A DNA stretch of 7,625 bases, taken from assembly GCA_031273705.1 (NCBI GenBank), contig JAISRJ010000341.1, positions 1 to 7,625 of the forward strand, in the 5' to 3' direction. Positions 1 through 6,363 of this stretch are shown piece by piece. Within the stretch, counting starts at the first letter, position 1. Every line of letters starts with the position of its first letter. The translations under genes and the position numbers were made by a program. The stretch comes from Clostridiales bacterium. Lineage in GTDB: Bacteria > Bacillota > Clostridia > Lachnospirales > WQUN01. The notes under the pieces were generated by a model. That model was not told the DNA's origin. It saw nothing but the letters and a program-made list of their open reading frames with translations, and did no database searches.

Positions 1-1
1 G

Positions 2-175
2 TTTTATTATGAAAAAACCCCGGTTTACATATTCTCGGCAATAGACGAGCTAAGCGAGGCGACGGGTACGGTAAACAGGGCGGTATTCGCCGTTACGGAC
101 GTAGGTTTTAAAGCGAATATCGAGAAACAACTTGCAAGTTCAAATATTTTGGAGGCGAGTCAATGGCAAAAGTGA
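2..175 (+). CDS. ylxQ: YlxQ-like L7Ae/L30e-family RNA-binding protein, C-terminal part (5' end outside window)
   Basis: The frame is open from the window edge and ends with TGA at 173-175, giving the last 57 residues. The readable part, with segments PVYIFSAIDELSEATG and RAVFAVTDVGFKANI, resembles the end of the L7Ae/L30e/S12e/Gadd45 fold. In that fold a helix carrying 'elg.a.G' is followed by a strand 'vavtd.gfa..i'. Family knowledge: YlxQ is a small RNA-binding protein, related to ribosomal L7Ae, encoded between ylxR and infB in Firmicutes; its exact role is poorly defined. The stop lies 13 bases inside infB in another frame, so the two genes overlap and are probably co-transcribed. The N-terminal half, which would confirm the family, is missing, so the name rests on the C-terminal pattern plus position just before infB. 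Confidence 0.75.
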   Translation, partial: FYYEKTPVYIFSAIDELSEATGTVNRAVFAVTDVGFKANIEKQLASSNILEASQWQK

Positions 176-3100
176 GAGTGCATGAATTAGCAAAGCAGCT
201 CGATCAAACCAGTAAGAATATAATAGCCAAATTAAAAGACTTCGGGGTGGATGTTAAAAATCATATGAGTAATATAGAAGATTCGGATTCGCAAAAGTTA
301 TTAGATTATTTTAAAACCGGAAACGACGTAAGAAGAGCCGAACCGGGTAAAAATCAGGCTGTGGATCAGCCCAGAAAAGAGACCGCAAAAAAAGCGGACG
401 TCGAGACGGGTGAGCATCGGGATGAACGTCTCCAAAATACGGTTTTAACTCCTCGAGAAGGAGAAACCCTGCCGGTTCAACAGAATCGACCGGACAGTCG
501 TCCGGACAGTCGTCCGGACAATCGTCCGTACCAACAGAATCAGCATCGTCGAGATGGACAGCAGAATAGAAACTCACAGCGAAAAGACGGTGAGCGGCGT
601 GACGGCGACAGGCCACGTCAATTCCAGCCGCGGCGAGACGGACAGTCCGGCGCTCGCGACGGCGGCGGCCAGCAGACCCGAACAGCGACTGCTCCCAGAA
701 CAGAAGGCGGTCAGGAACAGCACGCGGATGGGGCGCAGCAGCTTAAAACCGAAGGCGCCACCGGACGGAGCCAGCAACAGCGCGCGGATGGTAACTCGCA
801 GTATCGCCAGCGCAACGATCAGCGTGGTAATTATCAGCGCAAGGATGGACAGCGTGGGCTTCAGCGCAGGGATTTTGAGAAGCGTGATGAGAATCGTCCG
901 CAAAATACCCAAGGCGACCGGCCTCAAAGTGATCGACCGCAAGGTTATCGCCGCGAAAATCAGCCTACTATCTCCGGCGAACGGCAAAACATTCGGCGCG
1001 AAGGGCAACCGGATACCCCTCAACAGACCGAGGGTCAAACAGGGCAAAGCCAAACCGGCCAAACGGGCGGTTATCAGCGTAAGGACGGGCAGAGCGCTTA
1101 TCAGCGCAGAGACGGGCAAAGCGGCACGTATCAGCGCAGAGACGGACAAAGCGGGGCGACAGGACAAGGCGGCACTTATCAGCGAAGGGATGGGCAGACG
1201 GGCCAAACCGGCTCATATCCACGAAGGGACGGACAAAGCGGGTCAGGCGGTAATTATCAGCGCAGGGATGGGCAGACAGGTCAAACCGGCTCATATCCAC
1301 GAAGGGATGGTCAGTCGGGACAAGGCGGCGCTTATCAGCGCAGAGACGGCCAAAGCGGAGCGACGGGGCAAGGCGGCGCGTATCAGCGCAGGGATGGCAC
1401 TACCGGAACATATCAACGCAACTCTGGACAGAGCGGATCAGGTGGCGCGTATCAGCGCAAGGACGCGGCGGGAAGATTTATTAAGAAGGATGAGGGCCGT
1501 TCACCTTATCCGCGGCGCGACGCGAAACCCGCGGGCGTTGTAAAGAAGGACGACAAAAAAGAGCAGCCTTCAAAAGACGAGCGCAAGCAGATTTTCCAAA
1601 AGAGCGAGCACATGCGCCAAGAGAAGGCAAAGAAAAAAGAAACCGTCGGTAAAGAAAGCAATCGCTATTTAGGAAAGCCTCGGGTGAGATCCGCGAAGAA
1701 AAAGGACACTCCCAAGGAAATCATAAGGAAGCCGGAACCGAATATCAGCCTGATAAAAATTCCGCTTATATTAACTGTTAAAGAGTTGGCCGAACAATTG
1801 CGTCGCTCCGGCGCGGATGTGGTTAAAGCATTGATGAAACTGGGCGTTATGGCGACCGTCAACCAAGAAATAGACTTTGAAACCGCGCAAAAGGTCGGGG
1901 AAGGCTATAATGTCGTTGTAGAGGAAGAAATAGAAGTAGATAAATTCGCAGAGGCGTTTGGTAAGGCGGACGACAAAGAGGAAGTAAAAGTTGAGCGTCC
2001 TCCTGTCGTTGTGGTAATGGGTCATGTGGATCACGGTAAGACCTCGCTGCTGGACGCGATACGCAATACCAGTGTTACCGCGACGGAAGCGGGCGGAATT
2101 ACCCAGCATATAGGGGCATACACCGTCAGCATAAAGGGCAGGCCGATTACATTTTTGGATACACCCGGACATGAGGCTTTTACCGCCATGCGTATGCGTG
2201 GGGCGCAGGTTACGGATATTGCGGTGTTGGTGGTCGCGGCGGACGACGGTGTTATGCCGCAGACTGTCGAAGCCATAAATCACGCCAAAGCCGCGAAAGT
2301 TGATATTATCGTAGCCATTAATAAAATCGACAAGCCTGGGGCAAACCCCGATCGTGTAAAGCAAGAGCTTGCGGATCACGGTATATTGGTAGAGGAATGG
2401 GGCGGCGAAGTTATATCCGTACAGGTATCCGCTATTCAAAAAACGGGTATAGAACAACTGCTGGAAATGATAACAATTGTCGCCGAGATGAAGGAACTTC
2501 GCGCCAACCCGGATAAACCCGCCAGAGGTATCATTATAGAGGCGCAGCTGGATAAGGGCAGAGGACCCGTCGCGACTGTGTTGGTACAGGACGGAACGCT
2601 TAAAGTTGGAGATATTGTTGTGGTGGGCGCAATTTTTGGGCGAATACGCGCAATGATAGACGACAAAGGTAATAAGGTGAAAAAGGCTAAACCGTCCACA
2701 CCCGTTGAAATTTTGGGTCTGGCGGATGTGCCCATAAGCGGCGATCCCTTCTATGTGGCGCAAAACGAAAAGCAAGCCCGTATGCTGGCTGATTCGGTTA
2801 TTGTAAAAAGCCGGGTTAATATGCTAAAAGCTACTCCTCAAAAAGTTTCGCTGGACGATTTATTCAACCAAATTAAATCCGGCAATGTAAAGGAGCTTAA
2901 TATAGTATTAAAAGCGGATGCGCAAGGTTCCGTCGAGGCGGTACGCACCAGTCTGGAAAAGTTATCTAACGAAGAAGTCAGGATACAGGTTATCCACGCG
3001 GGGGTCGGCGCAATTTCCGAATCAGATGTAATGCTGGCATCCGCTTCCAACGCGATTATAATCGGATTTAATGTCAGACCTGATCCTACCGCAAAAACCA

Positions 3101-3495
3101 GTGCCGAGACAGAGAAAGTCGACGTGCGTCTGTATCGCATAATTTACAACGCTATTGAGGATATTCAAGCGGCTATTAAGGGCATGTTGGATCCTGTGTT
3201 TAAGGAAAAGGTTATTGGTCACGCGGAGATCAGACAGTTGTTTAAAGCATCCAGTGTGGGTACTATAGGCGGCTCATATGTGACGGACGGCAAGATTACG
3301 CGTACCGCCCAGGTGCGTATAGTGCGCGACGGTAAAGTTGTTTATGATGGAACTTTTGAGGCGCTGCGCAGATTTAAAGACGATGTGCGCGAAGTGGCCG
3401 CGGGCTATGAATGCGGTCTGTTATTTTCAAAATTTAATGACATTAAAGAATCTGACGTCGCCGAGGCTTATGTAATGGAGGAAATCGAGCGGTGA
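163..3495 (+). CDS. infB: Translation initiation factor IF-2 with expanded disordered repeat region
   Basis: This is the GTPase that delivers fMet-tRNA to the 30S subunit and promotes 50S joining in the cytoplasm. The ATG at 163 follows GGAGG (151-155) at 7 bases and opens with a classic first IF2_N subdomain (residues 1-50, MAKVRVHELAKQL). Residues about 55-520 are low-complexity, rich in Gln, Arg, Gly, Asp and Lys, with 11 tandem units at 304-437. A second IF2_N subdomain lies at about 531-585. The G domain shows G1 GHVDHGKT (620-627), switch GGITQHI (644-650), G3 DTPGHE (666-671), G4 NKID (720-723) and G5 SAI (756-758). Domain II starts near 787. Domain III covers about 895-1000. The fMet-tRNA-binding C2 domain runs to the end and includes the typical YECG (1082-1085). 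At 1110 residues it is far longer than B. subtilis IF-2 (about 716) or E. coli IF-2 (890); the extra length is all in the linker. Its TGA overlaps the GTG of rbfA. Confidence 0.98.
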   Translation: MAKVRVHELAKQLDQTSKNIIAKLKDFGVDVKNHMSNIEDSDSQKLLDYFKTGNDVRRAEPGKNQAVDQPRKETAKKADVETGEHRDERLQNTVLTPREGETLPVQQNRPDSRPDSRPDNRPYQQNQHRRDGQQNRNSQRKDGERRDGDRPRQFQPRRDGQSGARDGGGQQTRTATAPRTEGGQEQHADGAQQLKTEGATGRSQQQRADGNSQYRQRNDQRGNYQRKDGQRGLQRRDFEKRDENRPQNTQGDRPQSDRPQGYRRENQPTISGERQNIRREGQPDTPQQTEGQTGQSQTGQTGGYQRKDGQSAYQRRDGQSGTYQRRDGQSGATGQGGTYQRRDGQTGQTGSYPRRDGQSGSGGNYQRRDGQTGQTGSYPRRDGQSGQGGAYQRRDGQSGATGQGGAYQRRDGTTGTYQRNSGQSGSGGAYQRKDAAGRFIKKDEGRSPYPRRDAKPAGVVKKDDKKEQPSKDERKQIFQKSEHMRQEKAKKKETVGKESNRYLGKPRVRSAKKKDTPKEIIRKPEPNISLIKIPLILTVKELAEQLRRSGADVVKALMKLGVMATVNQEIDFETAQKVGEGYNVVVEEEIEVDKFAEAFGKADDKEEVKVERPPVVVVMGHVDHGKTSLLDAIRNTSVTATEAGGITQHIGAYTVSIKGRPITFLDTPGHEAFTAMRMRGAQVTDIAVLVVAADDGVMPQTVEAINHAKAAKVDIIVAINKIDKPGANPDRVKQELADHGILVEEWGGEVISVQVSAIQKTGIEQLLEMITIVAEMKELRANPDKPARGIIIEAQLDKGRGPVATVLVQDGTLKVGDIVVVGAIFGRIRAMIDDKGNKVKKAKPSTPVEILGLADVPISGDPFYVAQNEKQARMLADSVIVKSRVNMLKATPQKVSLDDLFNQIKSGNVKELNIVLKADAQGSVEAVRTSLEKLSNEEVRIQVIHAGVGAISESDVMLASASNAIIIGFNVRPDPTAKTSAETEKVDVRLYRIIYNAIEDIQAAIKGMLDPVFKEKVIGHAEIRQLFKASSVGTIGGSYVTDGKITRTAQVRIVRDGKVVYDGTFEALRRFKDDVREVAAGYECGLLFSKFNDIKESDVAEAYVMEEIER
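491..526 (+). repeat. Three tandem 12-base repeats inside infB
   Basis: The 12-base unit CGGACAGTCGTC occurs at 491-502 and 503-514, with a one-base variant (A for G) at 515-526. It encodes PDSRPDSRPDNRP in the disordered IF-2 linker. The unit length is a multiple of three, so copy-number change by slippage would keep the frame. This block differs in sequence from the Tyr-Arg repeats downstream and looks like a separate, more recent expansion. Confidence 0.9.
1072..1473 (+). repeat. Tandem Y(Q/P)R(R/K)DG repeat array inside infB (11 units, residues 304-437)
   Basis: Eleven units starting with Tyr lie at residues 304, 313, 323, 339, 352, 365, 378, 391, 407, 417 and 430. Most read YQRRDG or YPRRDG followed by a Gly/Ser/Gln/Thr spacer such as QSG, QTGQTGS or QSGATGQGG; the tenth is degenerate (YQRNSG). 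Spacing is 9, 10, 16, 13, 13, 13, 13, 16, 10 and 13 residues, so 13 is the commonest period. There is a higher-order 78-base period: 1177-1254 and 1255-1332 are direct repeats that I count as 63 of 78 identical, sharing an exact 26-base stretch. An isolated YQRKDG also occurs upstream at residues 224-229. The composition predicts disorder: no long hydrophobic stretch, regular Tyr and Arg, and Gly/Ser/Gln spacers. Confidence 0.95.
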
Positions 3496-3854
3496 ATAAA
3501 AACAGGCAAACCCGCGTAAATGACGAATTCGCGCGGGAGATAGCTAATATTATTCGATCTGATTTGAAAGATCCGCGAGCCGGCGCGATAATCAGCGTTA
3601 TGCGAGCGCAAGTCAGTCCTGATTTAAGGCATTGTAAAGTTTTTGTGAGCATTTTGGGCAATGCCGAAGAGCAAAAAGCCAGTTTGGAGATGCTGGAGGA
3701 CGCGGCCGGATTCATTCGCAAGCAGATAGCGGAGCGCCTTAATCCACGTGTCACACCAGAGATTAAATTTGTTTTTGACGATTCTATGGAGTATGGATTT
3801 AAAATGGATAAACTGATAGATGAAATCGTGAAAAAGGATAACCAGGAATCATGA
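3492..3854 (+). CDS. rbfA: 30S ribosome-binding factor A (RbfA)
   Basis: RbfA is a single KH-type-domain protein that binds the immature 30S subunit near the 5' end of 16S rRNA, helps late processing, and matters most in the cold. The 120-residue length fits the family. Family features visible: the N-terminal helix with RVNDEFAREIANIIRSDLKDPR, the strand carrying the 'vs.dl..akvfvs' pattern (VSPDLRHCKVFVSILG), and the C-terminal part LNPRVTPEIKFVFDDSMEYG. The central DAAGFIRKQIAERL carries the Ala-containing helix-kink-helix typical of RbfA. The start is GTG at 3492, overlapping the infB stop as GTGA; GGAGG at 3477-3481 serves it. The next in-frame Met lies well inside the KH fold and would delete the conserved first helix, so GTG is the sensible start. 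Coupling to infB suits its role, since both proteins act on the 30S subunit. Confidence 0.96.
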   Translation: MNKNRQTRVNDEFAREIANIIRSDLKDPRAGAIISVMRAQVSPDLRHCKVFVSILGNAEEQKASLEMLEDAAGFIRKQIAERLNPRVTPEIKFVFDDSMEYGFKMDKLIDEIVKKDNQES

Positions 3855-4813
3855 GTCATTTAGAAAAGGATATTCAAAAAATAATTATTCAAAACGACAG
3901 CTTCGCGATTGCCAGCCACACTAACCCGGACAGCGACGCAATCGGTTCTTGTCTTGCTCTTGCCCTTGCCTTGCGCAAATTGCAAAAAACAGTTTATGTT
4001 TTGTTAGAGCCGTTTCATGACAAGAATAAAATCATACCCGGTCAGGATTTGATTTGGCGCGGCAACCAAGAACCAAAGGTAAATGTCTTTATCGCGCTGG
4101 ACTGCGGAAATCTTGAACGTTTAGGCACCGGGCGGGAAGCTTTAAAACAGGCGGATATCACTATTACAATTGATCATCATGTCAGCCACAAAGAATATAC
4201 ACAGATTTTATATTTGGATTCAAAGGCATCATCTACTTGTGAATTGATCTATCGATTGATAACGCCGATTGTGTCATTGGATAAAGACATCGCCTCCGCT
4301 ATTTACGCGGGTATGCTTACGGATACAGGCGGGTTCCGTCATCCGTCAACCGGCGTGGAAACTATTATGATAACCGCGGAATTATTCAGGCAAGGCATTC
4401 CATTTACGGAACTTTATAATGAATTAATGCGCAGACACACAAATACCGAGATGTTGATTTTTCGGACGGCGCTAAACAATCTGGATATGAGAATGGACGG
4501 ACGAATCGCGGCGGCCGCAATATCCGCGCAAGAGATGTCCGAAGTGGGCGGCGACGCTTCGGATACCGACGGTATCGCGGAATATATGCTTAATATCCGT
4601 GGAGTAGAGGCTGCAATATTCGCTTATGAGAAAATACCATCTCAAGTTAAAGTCAGTATGCGCACACAGCATATAGACGCAAGCCGAATAGCGGCCGCGT
4701 TCGGCGGCGGGGGACATATTCACGCCGCGGGCTGTTCAATGTCCACAGATGTGAAACGCGCGGCGGAACTAATTATACAAGAGGTAATAAAAGAGTTGGA
4801 TAACAGGCCGTGA
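3851..4813 (+). CDS. nrnA: DHH/DHHA1 phosphoesterase, NrnA-type nanoRNase / pAp phosphatase
   Basis: NrnA-type enzymes degrade RNA oligomers of 2-5 nucleotides to mononucleotides and dephosphorylate pAp to AMP, using Mn2+ in the DHH domain. Visible here: motif I HTNPDSDAIGS (residues 23-33), motif II with Asp84 in FIALDCGNLERLG, the DHH signature TIDHH (106-110), a motif IV region AGMLTDTGGFRH with a conserved Asp, and the DHHA1 substrate-binding GGGGHIHAAG (285-294). The 320-residue length is normal for the family. The ATG at 3851 overlaps the rbfA stop as ATGA, and the stop overlaps truB as GTGA, so it is embedded in the coupled operon. Location between rbfA and truB is common for this gene in clostridia. 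The exact substrate range (nanoRNA, pAp, pApA) cannot be read from sequence; I see no extra CBS or polyA-polymerase domains that would suggest another DHH subfamily. Confidence 0.93.
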   Translation: MSHLEKDIQKIIIQNDSFAIASHTNPDSDAIGSCLALALALRKLQKTVYVLLEPFHDKNKIIPGQDLIWRGNQEPKVNVFIALDCGNLERLGTGREALKQADITITIDHHVSHKEYTQILYLDSKASSTCELIYRLITPIVSLDKDIASAIYAGMLTDTGGFRHPSTGVETIMITAELFRQGIPFTELYNELMRRHTNTEMLIFRTALNNLDMRMDGRIAAAAISAQEMSEVGGDASDTDGIAEYMLNIRGVEAAIFAYEKIPSQVKVSMRTQHIDASRIAAAFGGGGHIHAAGCSMSTDVKRAAELIIQEVIKELDNRP

Positions 4814-5682
4814 CATCCGGCGTAATAAATATTTATAAAGAATCCGGTTACACGTCGCGAGATGTTACGACTATAGTTAGGAACTTGCTGCATGTAAAAA
4901 AAGCCGGTCACGCGGGCACGCTAGATCCCAACGCGGAGGGAGTGCTGCCCGTATGCATCGGCAAAGCGACAAAAATTATTGATTATTTAAGCGACGAAAA
5001 GGAATACCGCGCGCAGTTGATTCTGGGGACGACGACCGATACAGAGGATATTACCGGTAAGATTGTGGAAACCCATCCGGTAGAATGCTCTGTCAGCAAG
5101 TTGGAAAAGACACTCAATTCGTTTGTGGGGAATATAGCGCAAACCCCGCCGATGTATTCGGCTGTTAAAAAGAATGGCGTCGCGTTATATAAGCTTGCCA
5201 GACAAGGTAAAATTGTAGAGCGCGTGCCCAGAACGGCAGTAATTTCTAGTATCCAAATTATCTCCTATGACCTGGAGAAACATATGGCGACGATAGATGT
5301 CGTCTGTTCTAAAGGAACATACATCCGCACACTCTGCGCCGATATTGGAAAACAACTGGGCTGCGGTGGGTGCATGGGTTATTTGATTCGTTTGCGCTCC
5401 GCCGGGTTTTCGGTGGATAACGGCGTTAAACTGGACAAACTGCGCGAAAGCGCGGCAAACAATACAGTGGGATCATTGATTCATCCAATAGAAACCGTGC
5501 TTCCATTCAAGAAAGTATACGCGGATTATTCAAAGGATTTTGTCAAGAATGGAGTGCCTGTTCCGGTGGAGGAATGCTCGGCGGACGAAAAGGGACTAAT
5601 ATTCTTGATGCTTGGAGAGACGGCGGCGGGAATATATTATCGTGACGATAGGCGTTACAAAGCCAAAGTAATGTTATTATAG
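4810..5682 (+). CDS. truB: tRNA pseudouridine(55) synthase TruB
   Basis: TruB isomerises uridine 55 in the T-loop of nearly all tRNAs and also acts as a tRNA-folding chaperone. The protein has 290 residues, close to the usual size of about 300. It opens with GVINIYKESGYTSRDV, followed by the catalytic motif KAGHAGTLDPNAEGVLPV, in which Asp39 is the expected nucleophile. Further family features are KEYRAQLILGTTTDTEDITG, the QTPPMYSAVKKNGVALYKLAR segment, and CSKGTYIRTLCADIG. The C-terminal end (about 230-290) is a short PUA-like/TruB_C region. The start is GTG at 4810 overlapping the nrnA stop TGA; no in-frame ATG lies before the conserved N-terminus, so GTG is well supported. It ends with TAG. 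It is the last gene of the overlapping series; a 71-base gap follows. Confidence 0.97.
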   Translation: MTSGVINIYKESGYTSRDVTTIVRNLLHVKKAGHAGTLDPNAEGVLPVCIGKATKIIDYLSDEKEYRAQLILGTTTDTEDITGKIVETHPVECSVSKLEKTLNSFVGNIAQTPPMYSAVKKNGVALYKLARQGKIVERVPRTAVISSIQIISYDLEKHMATIDVVCSKGTYIRTLCADIGKQLGCGGCMGYLIRLRSAGFSVDNGVKLDKLRESAANNTVGSLIHPIETVLPFKKVYADYSKDFVKNGVPVPVEECSADEKGLIFLMLGETAAGIYYRDDRRYKAKVMLL

Positions 5683-5683
5683 C

Positions 5684-5748
5684 GGTTTTACCTCGCCTCC
5701 TTTTTTTCGCTTATTTTGTGAAACCGAGGTGGAGTCTGTCTGAAGGGG
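5684..5748 (+). promoter_or_regulatory. Possible RNA structure with anti-Shine-Dalgarno-like sequence in the ribF leader
   Basis: Two pairings can be drawn by hand. Bases 5684-5695 can pair with 5725-5736 as a 12-bp helix (8 Watson-Crick and 4 G-U pairs, strongest at ACCTCG/CGAGGT). In its loop, 5697-5703 reads CTCCTTT, within CCTCCTTT like the 3' end of 16S rRNA; it can pair with 5742-5748, which covers the ribF ribosome-binding site. The second pairing would crosslink loop and downstream strand (pseudoknot-like) or compete with the first. CGGTTT (5683-5688) also complements AAACCG (5721-5726), an alternative to the 12-bp helix. The T7 run at 5701-5707 is not preceded by a good GC stem. Function is inference only; it does not look like a classic FMN riboswitch. 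Confidence 0.25.
5743..5748 (+). promoter_or_regulatory. Ribosome-binding site that decides the ribF start
   Basis: AAGGGG lies 5 bases before ATG 5754. The same frame stays open further upstream to a GTG at 5718, but that start has only T-rich sequence before it, and the extra residues (KPRWSLSEGDT) match nothing at the start of RibF proteins. ATG 5754 gives the family-like beginning MIVINHF. Confidence 0.7.
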
Positions 5749-5753
5749 ATACA

Positions 5754-6302
5754 ATGATAGTTATAAATCATTTTTTAAAAATGATGGAAGGCTGCTCACT
5801 CACAATCGGAAAATTTGACGGGCTGCATGTAGGACATATGTCGCTGATTCACAAGATTATTAATTATGGACGCGAACTGGAAATACCATCTGTTGTCTTT
5901 ACTTTCGAGCGCCGGCAGAATTCAATTCTACATCAAAACCCACCGATTCTTACCGATGAACAAAAATTTTATATATTGGAAAAAGAAGGATTGGATATAC
6001 TGATACAACATCCGTTTGATAAGTTATTCGGAATGAGCGCGGAGGAATTTTGTGATAATATATTCAACGTTATGAAATGCCGAGCCTTGGTGGTAGGGAA
6101 GAATTTTCGCTTTGGATCGCAAAGAAAGGGCGATGTGGAATCGCTGCGCCAATATGCCAGGGAAAAAGGAGCGCTGCTGGATGTACAGGAAACAATAATT
6201 ATTGATGGTGAGCCTGTCAGTTCTTCTCGTATTAGAAAGCTGGTAGAGAATAAAGATTTTACGAACGCGAACAGACTTCTGGGCAGGAAGTGTTTCAGTT
6301 AA
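5754..6302 (+). CDS. ribF: FAD synthetase (FMN adenylyltransferase) of RibF type, lacking the riboflavin kinase domain
   Basis: RibF is normally a bifunctional protein of about 300 residues: an N-terminal FMN adenylyltransferase makes FAD from FMN and ATP, and a C-terminal kinase makes FMN from riboflavin. Here the 182-residue product has only the first half. Visible: TIGKFDGLHVGH with the nucleotidyltransferase HxGH (residues 25-28), VVFTFE, the 'LT..eK...le..g.d' segment, VVGKNFRFGSQRKGD, and SSSRIRKLV (156-164), equivalent to the ISSTRIR motif. It then stops at NRLLGRKCFS, where bifunctional proteins run on from LLGR into the kinase fold. The 61 bases to prfA hold no kinase-like sequence in any forward frame, so this is not a simple frameshift. 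The catalytic motifs are intact, which favours a functional single-domain enzyme; the kinase would have to be encoded elsewhere. TFE in place of the common TFdPHP is a mild divergence. Position after truB supports the family. Confidence 0.88.
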   Translation: MIVINHFLKMMEGCSLTIGKFDGLHVGHMSLIHKIINYGRELEIPSVVFTFERRQNSILHQNPPILTDEQKFYILEKEGLDILIQHPFDKLFGMSAEEFCDNIFNVMKCRALVVGKNFRFGSQRKGDVESLRQYAREKGALLDVQETIIIDGEPVSSSRIRKLVENKDFTNANRLLGRKCFS

Positions 6303-6305
6303 ACA

Positions 6306-6335
6306 GAGCCGATTCAATTAAGCGGAGCCAATTAA
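6306..6335 (+). repeat. Short imperfect direct repeat between ribF and prfA
   Basis: GAGCC followed by AATTAA occurs twice (6306-6310 with 6316-6321, and 6325-6329 with 6330-6335); the second copy lacks the five bases separating the two elements. It is a small duplication in an otherwise featureless 61-base gap. No function is evident. Confidence 0.4.
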
Positions 6336-6363
6336 TATAGAACCAAAATAACGGAGGCAGTGG

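Noticed and set aside
574..1300. Antisense open frames of 210 and 110 residues across the infB repeats
   Set aside because: They are mirror effects of the same repeats, with biased composition and no sign of a promoter or start signal.
1072..1473. CRISPR-like or intergenic repeat array
   Set aside because: The repeats are in frame, encode a regular peptide, and lack unique spacers of constant length.
554..1543. A 329-residue open frame on the + strand, shifted relative to infB
   Set aside because: It lies wholly inside the IF-2 repeat region. The repeats have periods divisible by three, so a stop-free shifted frame is copied along with them. Its product is a low-complexity Ala/Arg/Ile-rich string with no recognisable domain, and its ATG has no convincing ribosome-binding site.
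1771..2775. A 334-residue antisense open frame across the IF-2 GTPase domain
   Set aside because: The + strand encodes all the G-domain motifs here. The antisense product resembles no family and follows from codon bias on the coding strand.
5682..5707. Intrinsic terminator after truB (weak hairpin before a T7 run)
   Set aside because: The best hairpin I can draw before the T run is about 4 bp with a bulge (GCGG with CTCGC), too weak for a reliable terminator call.
5683..5753. FMN (RFN) riboswitch upstream of ribF
   Set aside because: The gap is only 71 bases, too short for the RFN aptamer, and I do not see its conserved elements.
5754..6302. ribF as a pseudogene broken by a frameshift
   Set aside because: Its catalytic motifs are intact and no riboflavin kinase sequence follows in any forward frame up to prfA. 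A clean single-domain protein fits better.
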